Below the pieces are notes generated by a model. That model saw only the letters and a list, made by a program, of their open reading frames with translations, did not search any database and had not been told where the DNA came from. The position numbers and the translations under genes are program-made. 64,000 bases of DNA from Ornithodoros turicata (Eukaryota > Arthropoda > Arachnida > Ixodida > Argasidae). The DNA is taken from contig NC_088203.1 of assembly GCF_037126465.1 (NCBI RefSeq), forward strand, positions 88,536,668-88,600,667, given 5' to 3'. Shown here one piece after another: positions 12,231 through 23,514 of the stretch (positions within the stretch are counted from its first letter, which is position 1; each line of letters starts with the position of its first letter).

Positions 12231-12462
12231 GACAAAAGAGGGTCAAGGGTTCCACATTGCTTAAATAGGCTCGGTAAGTGTCGTCACAATCGGTGCAAGT
12301 ATGTCACGTGGCAGTTGTCCGTGAGTCATATTCTGGAACATTCCGCAAGGTCTAGTCCGAGTGATTAATGTCATTCTTCTTGGGGAGCCAGCTCAGGGTG
12401 AGCTGTAGCTGAAAGAACAAAAAAGAGGAAAATAAATGGAAAGAAAGGAAAGTGTATCCCAT

Positions 12463-12825
12463 CTAGGCAGCCAGATTCCTTACTGTTGAAAGTACACCGG
12501 GATCTTCGTTAATGATTGATTGGAATTTGTAAATGAGGTAAGACTCGCGTTGTTCCCTCCCTCTATCGGAGCAAAAGTTTGATTGAAGAATAAAAAGGGC
12601 GACGTCATTTATTAAATAACCAGGCTGTTTGAAATGACGAGAAACAGGAAGATTTGGCTTTTTGTTAACGTCCGACCGGTGGTTGTTGAACCTGATCCGA
12701 AAAGATGTTTTGGTTTGACCTACGTATTGTGCTTGACACGCGTTGCACTGAATGGCATAAATGACGTTGGATGAATTACAGTAAAAGTCACCATGAATTT
12801 TGATCAAAATTTCATAGCGTTCCAT
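12463..12825 (-). CDS. GIY-YIG endonuclease domain of a Penelope-like retroelement (partial ORF)
   Basis: The 120-codon frame opens with ATG in the arm and is closed by TAG at 12463. Domain landmarks: VIYAIQCNACQ (GIY half, residues about 21-31), AQYVGQT (YIG half, about 32-38), the conserved Arg in RIRFNNHRSDV (about 44-54), SRHF (His, about 63-66) and the Glu in REQRESYLIYKF (about 89-100). This nuclease nicks target DNA to prime reverse transcription. The N-terminal RT is missing, so the frame alone is not a functional retroelement. The upstream boundary is set by the inverted arm rather than a natural start. Confidence 0.8.
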   Translation of the reverse strand: MERYEILIKIHGDFYCNSSNVIYAIQCNACQAQYVGQTKTSFRIRFNNHRSDVNKKPNLPVSRHFKQPGYLINDVALFILQSNFCSDRGREQRESYLIYKFQSIINEDPGVLSTVRNLAA

Positions 12826-12967
12826 AACATATTATAATCTATGTGTTAAATTACCCATTAAGTGAATTAGTTTTCGTTAACTTTCCTGTAATCTGTCGTC
12901 CACGTCTTATTATTTTACTTTTATTCAACTTCGCAGCCATCTGATATGTTAACCTCTTTAACCCATA

Positions 12968-13284
12968 CAGGGTGTTTCACGAAAATCCCCCGGCTGAATA
13001 ATTCGTGATCAGGTGGCGCTATCGAAGAAATTCCTTTTTTGTAAAGATCCTTGGAACATCGGCCATGAACCGAGTAGTGAGCGGCTCATTCGCATACGCT
13101 CATTAATTAGATAAACATCTTACTTCGCACGCTTACGGAACTTCTGTTTTACGCATCGTTACGCATGCGACATCAGTACGTTACGCATGGCATCAGTACG
13201 AACAAATCAACCGTTGTTGATTGGTTCGCAGATCATGTGAAGTTCCCCACGTGGTTCCTCGTAGCTCTTCTCAGATATATATTG
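12968..13284. mobile_element. One-ended TIR repeat (CAGGGTGTTTCACGAAAA)
   Basis: A typical MITE left end preceded by TA begins at 12968, but I find no matching inverted right end. The last part (about 13209-13284) is nearly identical to 23292-23371 inside the 5' region of the CR1/L2-like element, so this stretch is a mosaic. Confidence 0.45.
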
Positions 13285-13286
13285 TA

Positions 13287-14077
13287 CACTCTAAGAAAAA
13301 AAGGTAGAATTTTCTACCCATCCCGGTAGAGTTGTATTGCAACCACATTTCTACTCAAACCAGTTTTACCTTTTGGGTGTAACTGCAGAGTAGAAACAAA
13401 CTACCGAAGGGCAGTTAAGCAAAACTTAAGTGACCTCCTGGACGTAGCGAGCCTGGAAATTACTAATCCTGTTTACAATTACCGCCACCCTTTAACATAT
13501 AAAGTTCCACAGTGCCGGACGTCATATGGGTTCCAGAGGTTGCAATGTAATTTAGTTAGATTACTCAATGATAATACATGCGATCTGCTGTCTATACATA
13601 GAAATGATTTGCTAACATACTTTTGTAATATAGAATAATCACTACTGTTACACTTCTGTAGCATGAGTAAGGTTCGAAGCTGATCTCTATTATTGATGAC
13701 TGAGTGACATTTTTGTACTCGTTTACCATTGTGCATAGTGTTGCATACATTGTGATTATTTAATGTGCTGCTGTAGGGGGTAGAGGCCTTGTCAAGTCTC
13801 CTGTGACTTTTTAGCCTCTGCTCCTAATCACTTGTGTGATGAAATAAATAAAAAAAAAAAAAAACTACAGAGTTGCGACCCTCGTTTTACCAGCGTGGGT
13901 AGGATATTCTCTACTTTTTTTTCTTGGACACAACGTGAGAGAGAGGAGCAAGGGAAAGGGACGCTGTCGCTTATACCCGCGGTGGAGAAGGCGCGCGTGG
14001 ATTGGCCCGAAATGGTAGAAGTGCTGTCGTTCTGCAAGCTTGAGAAAGAAATTCTACCTTTTTTTTTTCTTAGAGTG
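13287..14077. mobile_element. MITE with CACTCTAAGAAAAAAAGGTAGAAT termini
   Basis: Left end CACTCTAAGAAAAAAAGGTAGAAT and right end ATTCTACC(T)nCTTAGAGTG are inverted and flanked by TA (13285-13286; 14078-14079). It is split by a truncated non-LTR retrotransposon (13430-13866), so its own length was about 355 bp. Confidence 0.8.
13430..13866 (+). mobile_element. 5'-truncated non-LTR retrotransposon, 3' end, nested in a MITE
   Basis: An open frame to TAA near 13637 encodes a typical RT C-terminus (ITNPVYNYRHPLTYKVPQCR, then TSYGFQRLQCNLVRLLND), followed by a 3' UTR and an AATAAA-like, A-rich tail at 13843-13864. AAAACT lies both before the 5' junction (about 13421) and after the tail, a possible short target duplication. 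The C-terminal style resembles the 38-kb fragment and CR1/jockey-group elements. Confidence 0.65.
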
Positions 14078-14079
14078 TA

Positions 14080-15315
14080 GATGCAGGAGAGCTGGTGGAT
14101 GAAGTCCATGGTGAAGAAGCCTGAGCTACGCGGGCAAAACGCAGAAAAGGCCACGTGCATTCTGATAGTGCAAGAAAATCTCCATCCCCTCACTTATCTC
14201 AACTTTACGCGGCTTTACGTGACATCTTCTATGGTTTACCCATAGCACGGACTCCTTCAACATGTAGTAGTATTGCATGCCTCCGAAAGGGAATTTGACA
14301 GAGGAATGGCACATTACAAGCCAGTATCTACATCTGTGCAAGCTCAAAACGTTGCTGACGGCCTTTCAAAAATTAAAGTGAACGCTATAAAGCGCAGGAA
14401 GGAACCACCACTTCGCTGAACCCAAGGGAGCGGGAATAAAACGAAAGAAAGAAATGGCGAGCGGAGTCAGTCAACTGTCCGCTGCAGCATGCTCATTAGG
14501 GACCTTAGCAGCGAGACTGCGTGCATGCTGATTAGGGAGCCATTAGTGTTCGCTGTGTACGCCCTATAACAGAGCCATGCGCGGAACAGCAGAATGTGCC
14601 CACATGCTTGGAGAACACGTTCTTCTTAACAACAACACTTTCGGCGGCAACACTGTGTAGGAGCTCCCTTCCACACTTTGCTTGCTATAGGGCTGGCGAC
14701 GCGTAGAAGATGAGAAGAAGGGCCCTTTGTATACCGCGTATTGCTAAGCGAAAAAACAAACAAACAAGAACAACAAAAACAAAAACAATGGACAATAAAA
14801 GAGAAAGAGGACCAATCAAAGTCATGTAGGAAGTCTCTTCGGCGCTACGCTTATTAAGAATTATTCGATCAAGTTTGTTTGTTATTGTTTGTTTGTAAGG
14901 AAAAAAGAAGAGAAGTTGAACTCGTCTCCCGACTTGTTCTGCTACTCGTAACATAAATTCTCACTTCCCCCCCCACTCACACACACACGCTCCCCAAAAA
15001 TGCTTTTCATGTGCTCTATACTCGTAAGTTCTCTATTCACTATGCACATGTTCGCTATTCAAAAGTCCACTATTCACATGTTCACTAGCAGTCCGCTATT
15101 CACAATTATCCCAAGATCATGCACAGATAATCCTAAAAGGTGGTGTCTATCCCACAGCTCTGAAGAAATTTCACAAGTGCCGCCATGGCAGCATCCCTAG
15201 TGTTCCGTGCCCAAAGGCCCAACGCCTTCACTATATTCGATCGAGTGCTACCATTGGCCCTCCTTTAGTAAACGTTGATGTTAATGAACAATAAAAGCTG
15301 CAGGCCATTGAATTC
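14080..15315. other. Non-coding stretch with minor repeats
   Basis: GCATGCT(C/G/)ATTAGGGA is repeated near 14489 and 14524, and a run of CTATTCAC / CACATGTTC imperfect repeats occupies 15030-15105. A (GTTT)n tract lies near 14872-14896. No gene seen. Confidence 0.5.
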
Positions 15316-15465
15316 AGAGTTTTAGTGCATCGTACGCTATCGCCTTTGCGTACGTAAGGTATAGCGTTCGTTGTTCTGCGCATGCGCAAAACATAAAGAG
15401 AGCTTCGCGCATTGCGCAATCCCTTACGTACGCAAAGGCGATAGCGTACGTTGTACTAAAACTCT
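15316..15465. mobile_element. Short near-perfect foldback MITE (150 bp)
   Basis: The arms AGAGTTTTAGTGCATCGTAC and onward through CGCTATCGCCTTTGCGTACGTAAGG return inverted at 15422-15465 with very few mismatches, leaving a loop of about 60 bp containing CGCATGCG. No coding capacity. Target duplication not clear. Confidence 0.85.
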
Positions 15466-16760
15466 CTAATGAGGAGCATAAAAGCGGTTACATTCGCTGC
15501 ACCCCTTGTGCGATTGTATTGTGCGGATTGCGTCTGTTCCTTCTGTTCCTCGCCCTATCTTATTTTGCAGAGTATAAACAACGTGGCAAGATTAGGAAGC
15601 GATTCTCCAAGTTCCTGCTACCGTCAGCGTATCTCTGTCAGATAGGCTGAAAAAATGGTACCCGCGTTCTTTTATAAGCGGATGTATTACAGAGCAGTGA
15701 GCAAAATTGCACGTTACCTCCTGTATTCGTACCAATGAAATAAAATGCATATGAACGCTTTTAACTGAGCTCACTATCCTGAGGCTCCGACTTCACGCTC
15801 GCTGTACGTGGGTGTCGTCGGATGTAATTCCCTCAACCTGAAATTTGCCTATTTTTGTTCAGACAAAGATTTTGCAGTTGTTCTCTCGCACTTTCAATGT
15901 CGATGAACCACATCTTCGGCAGAAGCGGAGTTGTAAGGGCAACAAAACAATATATGAGTGGGTGTACAGCTTTTATTATTCATAAACGTCGATGCAGAAA
16001 AGATGCTTCAAACTGTAAAACCCATGTCTGACCAACAGTAGAAAAATACTAGCATCGAGCGAACGATATCGCTAGTGAACGAGTGCAGCGAATGATCTCG
16101 ATTTTATGTTGCTCATTGAATGAAGTGCCGATTTAAACTTCGCACGAAGGCATCATACGTAGTGGGCCTTTGTTCCTGCTCTTGGGCCTTTGCTCCTGTA
16201 TCGCGAAATCCAGCGCCATGAGCAGGGAATCAACTTAACGCAGCGGCGCAACTAGCCGACACATTAACAAACTAACCACTACACCTTAGGCGTTTCAAAG
16301 TGCCTCGAGTATCCTTCTGCGAGTTCGTCAGGCTATAAGACACAATAGAATCAAATGCTCGCTTCTTTGGATCTTTTTGTTCATTTTCCCCTGCCTCAGA
16401 CTTCCGTGTGGCAACAAGCCGGTCTCTTGCACTTTTTTTTTTCATTCTTTCGGTAAACGATACGCAACGCCCCACCCCTCCTGATTTCCACTAAACGCCA
16501 ACGGTTACTTTAGTTCGAATGACGTTCAATGACGTTTAGTTCAAAGAAGCTTTGTGACAGATATATCATTTCTTTGCTGTACGTGTGGAGTGCACGAGGC
16601 CGTATTACGAAATTGGAAGCTATTTAAAACGCTTATAACTTTCAAAACTGTTCAAGCTACCGTAATGACTGCGGTTGCGTTGCATAAACAGCATCTATAT
16701 ATAATCATGTGATAATGCATGCGTCAAAGACAACTGTGCTGTGGAAGGGGCGTGTTTCAC
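15466..16760. other. Non-coding stretch, nothing recognised
   Basis: Short frames only. A duplicated GGGCCTTTG(T/C)TCCTG phrase lies at 16164-16200. Confidence 0.5.
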
Positions 16761-17648
16761 AATTGAACCTCTGTATGCAATAAGGGGATAAGTCGACATA
16801 TCCTCTTTTGACTATTTTTGTTGCAATGACATCTACGTACCAGTAAGCACCTACCAAAGAAAATGTAGCACCATATTGCAATTTATTGACCCGATACAGG
16901 AGGGTGAGAAACGGATGGTCGTGGTGGTGGTTGGGGTGGTGATGATGATGATGATGAAACGGCTCCCCGTTGTTGGCCTCACAGGGGTGAGAAACGGGAA
17001 ATGCATGTGTGTCAGTGGCACGGCCAGTCAGATCAGTCCCCTTTTCTACACACGCGTACAAATGGTGTAGCTTGAATTTTGCTACAATGCGGAATAAACC
17101 ACTCCACTCGAAAACGACGTTCTTCCTGCTTCACGTGACCGTGTCAGCAGTGCTATACTGAGCGTTGTATTAGAAAAAATAAAAAAAGGAACGTGAGCAC
17201 TAAGTTAATAAGTCGTATTAGGCTGGTCATCTAGACCATAATTTTCAAGATTATGCTCGTTTAGCAGTACTATAATAAGCCCGATCCAGGTTGCTCCGCT
17301 ACCTACACAGGTGGCTTCACCCTAACTGACATCACTACTGTTCCGCCATCAAAGTCCTACTTGTGAACACTTTTTTTTTTTGCACGATAACCCTGTGCAT
17401 CCAGTGTTACACTGAGAAAAAAAAAGGATATGTCATGCTCCTGGACTTTTGTTCGATTTCTGCCAAGTCACAGAACCAAAAACGATGCTAACAGGACATG
17501 CATTAAAACATACATATGCGTTACACATTTTGCATTTGCGTTATTCGAGACAAATCAGCTACAGTTCTTTTACCAAATACTCACTTGAAGTTTTCTCCGT
17601 CTGAGAGTTTTCGACTTATAACCCCTTATTGCATACAGAGGCTCAATT
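16761..17648. mobile_element. TIR element with AATTGARCCTCTGTATGC termini
   Basis: The sequence at 16761-16797 (AATTGAACCTCTGTATGCAATAAGGGG and on) recurs inverted at 17611-17648. The interior has a (GTG)n/(GAT)n stretch at 16918-16960 and no transposase. About 36-bp TIRs; no clear target duplication, so it could also be two independent solo copies of one repeat. Confidence 0.55.
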
Positions 17649-18174
17649 GGGGGCATGAATGTCGTCAGTCCTGCGACATTCACCGCGGGCGTAGCACATT
17701 TACATTGTGTGCTCAAATAAATGAGGTGTCTAACGTTTAGCCTCCTGAGCTCTAACCGTACGTACGTATGACATGAAAAGAACATTTTGCATTGCATTTG
17801 AGAGCTCGTACAGAAAATAGTGTCCGAAATGTGAATTTTCTGACATCATCATCATACGTGAGACAAGAACGCAATCACGGAAAGCGTGTCCTAAAGAAAA
17901 GAGCAAACTCCAAGGAATATAAACAGGTGCCATTCACTAGTGCAGAACGTTCTAGAACGACAGAGGAAGAATTCACGCTTTTTGGATGTGGCCATAAAAT
18001 GTTTTGGACGAAATAAAAAGCGATTCGATGAAACGTCCTCACCGGTACGAAAATGTCCTGCCCCGTATACACACAAAGCAGAATGTCTTTTTAGGAGCAT
18101 GAACTAGAAAATATTTCCAAAGAGGTTTGACCACGAAAGAAGACTTCCGATGCGCCTGTACGAACGCCCAGGAT
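17649..18174. other. Non-coding stretch, nothing recognised
   Basis: Short open frames on both strands over the same DNA; no motif. Confidence 0.5.
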
Positions 18175-18262
18175 ACAACAACAACAACAACAATAAATGA
18201 AGAAGTGATGATGACATGGGATGTTTCCCCGTGGTAGCCACAGGATAACTCCCGCTTCAAGT
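18175..18262 (-). repeat. 3' tail of a retroposon family with (TTG)n end (copy 1)
   Basis: On the minus strand the sequence runs CCACGGGGAAACATCCCATG, then TCATCATCACTTC and ends in (TTG)n. The same block occurs at 23797-23882 and, more diverged, at 40880-40945, always in minus orientation. A conserved 3' block ending in a simple repeat fits 5'-truncated non-LTR or SINE insertions. Confidence 0.65.
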
Positions 18263-18970
18263 ATGCGTTGTCTGTACTCCGCTGTATAGAATATAGAAGA
18301 AGAGGAACAGACGCAATCTGAAACCTGTCCACAAAAACGCTCCTGACGAGCAGCTTCTTCAATTTCTCCCCTTTTTTATATGTATTCAACTCTCGCTCAA
18401 CGCTATGTGTTTTTGGGGGAACAGAACCCAGCGGGACCATTACTTCCGTCTATGTAACAGGAACATTTTCTGCGGCGAGTGTGGGAAAAAATGGTCCCGC
18501 AAACTCCTGCATGGCAAAAACTACAGGCGCGTAGTTGTAGATAGCCGATGAGGTGATCAAGAAAGAACAAAATAAATAAATAAAGAAAGAATACAATAAA
18601 AACAAAGAAAAGCACATCACAACCGACCGCGTGTTAGCATTTCTTTTCTTTTTTCATATGTTAATGCGGAGGCAGTGTCATCCCTTTGATGGTGCACATG
18701 TGCGCTACGTGCATCCCCTGAGCAGAGAGAGAGAGAACAAAAAAGAGGCAAACTGAGTAGTGAAACGTCTAAAAGGTGCCCACAATCGACGTTCGAAGGT
18801 CATCTCGACATGAGGGGCCTGATGCCTTTTGAGCTCGTTTTGAGTCAACAGAAACTCAAAAGAATATCAATGTGAAGTGAGTTGACTCAAAGAAGAAAGA
18901 GTTCCTCTTGCCAAGCGCTCAATACAGACACTATTGCAGAACTGCCATTGCTTTTCTGTTCACCTTTAGC
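18263..18970. other. Non-coding stretch
   Basis: AT-rich tract with (AAATA)n at 18565-18590 and a (GA)n at 18724-18735. No gene seen. Confidence 0.5.
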
Positions 18971-19145
18971 AGTATTTATTTATTTGAGTACACTCAGGGC
19001 TTTACAGCATTAAAGAGGGGAGCAGGATAATACAAAGCGTGTAAACACTAGTGGAATAGAACAAGTTCAATAAAAAAAACAATATTAACAATATTACTGA
19101 ATGAACAAATATCACCACTACTCCACTGGAAACACGGTATGCAGG

Positions 19146-22140
19146 TTATGTTACATTAAAGTGATGAAACAGAGATTTTCTAAACTGTGCGCTATCAGTG
19201 ATGGAGGTGATATGACTAGGAAGGTGGTTCCATTGTTGTGATGTCTTGGGTACAAATGAGTGAAAATAGGTTTTCTTAGCGCAAAAGGAGACGCCGACCT
19301 TTTGTCGATGATCCACTCTCGATGATATGTACGATGAACTTGTAAATAATAAACGTTTTAAAGCCTCATTGTGATAATATATTTTGTGGAACAAACACAG
19401 ACGAGCTGTTTGACGGGGATGTGATAAGGGGGATAGATTAAGGGTTGACTTCATCAGGGTCACACTGGCTGTGCGAGTATAGTTACCGAGAATAAAACGA
19501 GCAGCACGGCTTTGCACTCTTTCCAGTTGATCAATGAGCGATGATTGTCCAGGGTCCCACACAGAGGCGGCATATTCCAGTTTCGGAAGTACTAATTTTC
19601 GATAAAGTGTGAGTTAAGTGGTGCGAGGCTGAGATTACGTCTAATGTAGCCCAAAGTTCGTGTGGCGTTATTAGTAATGTATTCGATGTGGTGGCCCCAT
19701 GACAGATTAGTTGATACATACACGCCTAAGTGTTTGTAAGAGAAAACCCTTTCTACTTCGATGTTACCGATTGTGTACGACGGACAAGTGTTATTAGTAC
19801 GAGCCCCCCTGAGGTGCTTACATATTTCTAAATTTATTTCCATGTGCCAAGCACCAGCTTGATAATCTATGAAGATCGAATTGTAGGCAGAGAGAGTCAG
19901 AGGTGCTAGTTATTTCCTGGTATATTACACAGTCATCGGCGTAGAGGCGAACGGAGCAGGAAAACTATTTAGGAAGGTCGTTAATGTAGATGAGAAAGAG
20001 CAAAGGACCGAGTACAGACCCTCGTGGTACACCAGATAAAACAGGAACGTGGTTAAATGTGGCATTGTTAGCGATAACGTACTGGTGGCGGTTCCTTAGG
20101 AAACCCCGAATCCAGGCCAGGACATTGCTATCAATGTTGAGTGCGCTTAGCTTGTGGAGGAGATGCAAGTGGTTGACCTTGTCGAAGGCTTTAGACATAT
20201 CGATGAATATGCAGTCTGTTATAGACCCACGGTCCAAGATATAATGAAGGTCGTTGAGAAAAGAAACTAGTTGCGTTTCGCATGAATAATGCTTTCTAAA
20301 CTCGTGTTGCCCTTGGTGGAAGAAACAGTTGGATTCGAGGTGCTGAGCAACGTGGGAGTAAATTATATTCTCCATGACCTTGCATGGAATACTTGTTAAT
20401 GAGATAGGACGGTAATTTATAGGACAGTGACTATCACCAGACTTGAACAAAGGGACGATTTTTCCAATTTTTCAATCGCCTGGAAGGGAACCCGTCTCTA
20501 ATGATTGCATGAAAATACGAGTAAGAAATAGTGAGGAGTAAGTTGCTGTGTTTTTTAAGAACTTCGAGTTAATGTTGTCTTGGCCACAACTTGATGACAG
20601 CTTCAGGTTAGCGATAATCTTCATTACACCACAAGCGTCGATGGTTACGGGATCCATGACAACGTAGTTTAGTGAATTTAGCCGTGGCAAAACTCCGGAT
20701 GGTATACATGAGAATGCGTTTAAGAACACATGATTCAATGAGTCAGCACACTGTGACGGAAGAATAGCGTTGCATTCCACACTACGCAGTGAAATATCAG
20801 TATCGTCCCTCTTATTTACAACATTCCAAAATTGCTTTCGATTTCGTTTTAACATTTCGGGCAACGTAGTGTTAAAGAAATTGCCTTTCGTTTCACGCAA
20901 TGTGGACCTGGAGTCATTCAGCGCATTATAATAGGCTTCGAACCCCAACGCACTCCGAGACCACTTAGCTGCTCTGAACAGCCGTTTCTTCCGGTTTCGC
21001 AACCGTTTTAAAGTGCTATTGAACCAGGGCGACTGCGCGCCAGTATGAACAAAGACTTTGGTGATGAAAGTGTCGATCAACTCCAGCACCTTGTTTTTAA
21101 ATAAGTACCAATTAGAAACAACAACAACTTTATTTTCGACCTTGGAGAATGGGGAGTTTCATCGCCACAGGCGATACTCTACCCCATTGCTGGATGGAAT
21201 GGGGGGAATAAAATAACGAGCCCCTTCACAATAACGATCGAAGTCCGATGGTGTCCAGAAAAGTCAGAAGAGCTTTGAGCGCAGAGCGTTGCTGGGCTGG
21301 ATTGGGTACCAATTAGTTTCAACGGACCACAATGAAAAATTAGATAGGTAAGCATCAAGATAGTTGCATAACCCATTATTTATAGCACTAAAGTTAGCTC
21401 TCTTGTAGTTACGAAAGATTTTACGACGCTCATAACGATCAACTGAGATATTAATGTAATATTGCAGCGTAGAGTGGTCACTGAGTCCATCGAAGTTCGA
21501 AACGTCACTCACAATATCAGGACATGTTGTCAGTAGCGGGTCAAGAATGTTCGAACATGACTGGGATATCCTGGTAGGGTTCGTAACCAACTGTGTAAGG
21601 TTAAAGATTTTACACAATTCTAGGAAAGCGGGGCATTCATTTGACGTTGACATACACTGTGTATCGTGAGCTGCCCAGTTAATGGACGGATAATTAAAAT
21701 CTCCGACAAGAAAAATAGGCAATCGAGGGAAGCGGCTCACAACCACATTTAATGCGTCATGTAATTGGTTCACAAAGTTGTTACCATACGACGGTGGTCT
21801 GTAGCATGAACCAATTGTGATCTTCCTGTGCTTAAGGCTACGGTTACCCAAACCGTTTCTAAAGGAGATGGGATGTCAATTAACTGAGATTGAAAATGCG
21901 TTGACACCGCAATAAGAACTCCGCCACCAGTTCTATTCCCTCTGTCATTACGGTACACATTGTAGTTTTTCTGACAATGAAACAACTCACTATTGCGTAT
22001 TTTGGAGGACAGCCACGTTTCCGTTAAAGCAATGATATCTGCCTCACAGGAATCAATGATTGGGCATAATTCATCACGGTGCTTAACAACGCTACGAATG
22101 TTCGTGTACAAGACTGAGACACGGCCGTTGTTTGAATGCC
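19146..22140 (-). pseudogene. Decayed endonuclease-reverse transcriptase (ORF2 region) of CR1/L2-like element
   Basis: N-terminal APE-type endonuclease: VSVLYTNIRSVVKHRDEL, then TETWLSSK (catalytic Glu), SCYRPPSYGNNF, LVGDFNYPSINW (Asp/Asn pair) and LSDHSTL (SDH), spanning about 22140-21430. RT follows: [43 protein letters not shown], and a thumb part VFSYKHLGVYVSTNLSW. The catalytic FADD box lies near 19930 in a broken frame (SCSVRLYADDC on translation of that stretch). The last 138 codons end at 19146. The reading frame is broken repeatedly and by an insertion, so no product is expected. Confidence 0.85.
21105..21316 (-). mobile_element. Nested I-like retrotransposon 3' end with 11-bp target duplication
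   Basis: GTACCAATTAG occurs at 21105-21115 and 21306-21316, bracketing about 190 bp absent from the expected endonuclease-RT sequence. On the minus strand the insert reads as an ORF2 C-terminus (RSALKALLTFLDTIGLRSLL, stop), then a 3' UTR and AATAAAGTTGTTGTTG tail. A perfect duplication plus 5' truncation indicates target-primed integration after the host element had landed. Confidence 0.8.
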
Positions 22141-22199
22141 GTCTAAGCGTACGTAATTGCTATGTTTGTGCAGACGCAGAAGGACAAGACACAGGAGGT

Positions 22200-23196
22200 T
22201 GACCATTAAGAGGACGGGTGTCGCGTTGTGCTCTATGGACAGTGGACCTTTCACGATTGTTATATTCCAGTTCTCGAACGGTGTCGGACTCTACATAATA
22301 AACAAAGCACTTTCCATTTGCATATAGCTTGTTGTAACCCAGTTTAAAAGCAACATTCAGGGTTTTTCCGTGTTCGACTAACTTTCTTCGGGCAGTGCGT
22401 GTGCGTAGGGAAAAATCAGGTACAACTGCGACAGTACTTGCATCCTGCCTTGGTTTGCTTTTCAGGATGAGATCACGTGTTTTATAGGATGCGAACTTGA
22501 CAATAATAGGGCGCTATTCTGTTAGGCTTATATGACCCTATTCTATGTGCACGTTCAATGTTGTCAGTCTCTATGGTCAGCACGAACTGCTCTTGTATAA
22601 CGTCTATGACTTTCTTCTCAGATTCCGCCCAATTCTCAGCACCAGTGTCCAGTACACCATGAACAACTATAGATTATTTCGTCTTGATCTGTCCTCCAGG
22701 TCTGTCACACTAGCTCTAACAGAAACATTGTCGGCACGAAGTCTCGTTATTTCAGTTCTACCATAGACGTTCTCGATTCAACAGTAACCAGTCTTGTATT
22801 TATCTGGGAAATCTTTTCTGTAATATCGGTCTGCGCATCTTATACCGACTTCACGGTAGCCGAAAGTTCAGCCTGTCCCCTTTCAAGCGTTGTCGATCGC
22901 TCTTTGAGCTCGTGTAACAGTATCGTATCTAGCTGTTTTGCCTGCGAATCTGTCTTCAGGGGTCCTAGATTAAGCTCAACGTCGCCAGATAAAACGAGTA
23001 GACGAACAGAAGTGGCGCACTCTTCGAGAACAAGCTGACAGACATGTTTCGCATACAGCAAACAGGAAACCACGGAGCGGATACAAAGTGGGCAATGCAA
23101 ATCCAGAAGACATCTATTGCCTGTTTTAAATTTCGACAAGGAGACATCATTCCTCACCTGCATAAACAGAAGCAATGTAGTAACGGCAATCCACAT
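22200..23196 (-). pseudogene. Decayed ORF1 of CR1/L2-like element (leader, 2A-like motif, coiled coil, L1-ORF1-like domain)
   Basis: From the ATG at 23196-23194 the frame reads MWIAVTTLLLFMQ (hydrophobic leader), a Cys-containing spacer, LSGDVELNLGP (2A-like) and a heptad-rich segment to a stop at 22840. Further along, in other frames, HGKTLNVAFKLGYNKLYANG and KCFVYYVESD match the C-terminal region of L1-type ORF1 proteins, which bind nucleic acid. The 52-kb element has the same order. Frame breaks between 22840 and 22400 make it non-functional. Confidence 0.7.
22960..22983 (-). other. Degenerate 2A ribosome-skipping motif
   Basis: The codons spell D-V-E-L-N-L-G-P where functional 2A sequences have D-x-E-x-N-P-G-P. 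The invariant Pro before Gly is Leu (CTA), which should abolish skipping. The preceding LVLSG fits 2A upstream preferences, so this is a mutated rather than a chance site. Confidence 0.75.
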
Positions 23197-23514
23197 TCTG
23201 GATTCGCAGAGCCCACTGCCGCTCCTTCCCCCGTCGACGCCTTTATATGCACTTGTAGGCATCAGTATTGCCGTGCTACGATGGAGGCCAAAACCGTTGT
23301 TGATTGGTTCGCAGATGATGTGAAGTTCCCCACGTGGTTCCTCGTATAGCTCTTCTCAGATATGATTGTAGAGCGCGTTGAATTGCACAAGGCTTGCGGA
23401 AGACACGTGTCGGTTCCCAGGTAATGGACAGTTGGTGGTGTATGCAACAACTGCATAAACAGAAGGAACGTATTAACGGCAATCCACATTCTGGATTCGC
23501 AGAGCCCACTGCCG
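23159..23514 (-). repeat. Pair of 62-bp leader blocks, 293 bp apart, at the 5' end of the CR1/L2-like element
   Basis: The block from GCAGTGGGCTCTGCGAATCC to CTTCTGTTTATGCAG occurs at 23220-23158 and 23514-23451 (minus strand) with about three mismatches. Each contains an ATG opening MWIAV. The 3'-proximal copy leads into ORF1; the upstream one opens a 75-codon frame that stops. A TATAAAG box lies between them at 23247-23241. Confidence 0.85.
23241..23247 (-). promoter_or_regulatory. TATA-like box just upstream of the second leader block
   Basis: TATAAAG on the minus strand lies about 21-27 bp before the start of the 62-bp block that carries the ORF1 ATG, the usual spacing from TATA to transcription start. 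Retrotransposons of this type normally use internal, often TATA-less promoters, so this is suggestive only. Confidence 0.3.

Larger units (their letters stand above)
12081..12921 (-). mobile_element. Penelope-like element remnant with inverted terminal arms
   Basis: The left arm 12081-12172 (AAAGTAAAATAATAAGACGTGG, then CAGATTACAGGAAAGTTAAC) is repeated inverted at 12829-12921 with few mismatches. Between the arms, the minus strand encodes a GIY-YIG endonuclease domain (12463-12825). Penelope-like elements are retroelements with RT plus a C-terminal GIY-YIG domain; direct or inverted terminal pseudo-LTRs and 5' truncation are characteristic. The RT is absent here: this is a 5'-truncated copy with a flipped terminal duplicate. 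The (CT)n/(AT)n tract abuts the left arm. Confidence 0.8.

Noticed and set aside
13479..13736. 85-codon minus frame in the nested retrotransposon
   Set aside because: It is the antisense of the plus-strand RT C-terminus, which carries the recognisable motifs.
15020..15110. Possible CRISPR-like array (repeated CTATTCAC phrases)
   Set aside because: Short, irregular imperfect repeats without constant spacing, in eukaryotic repeat DNA.
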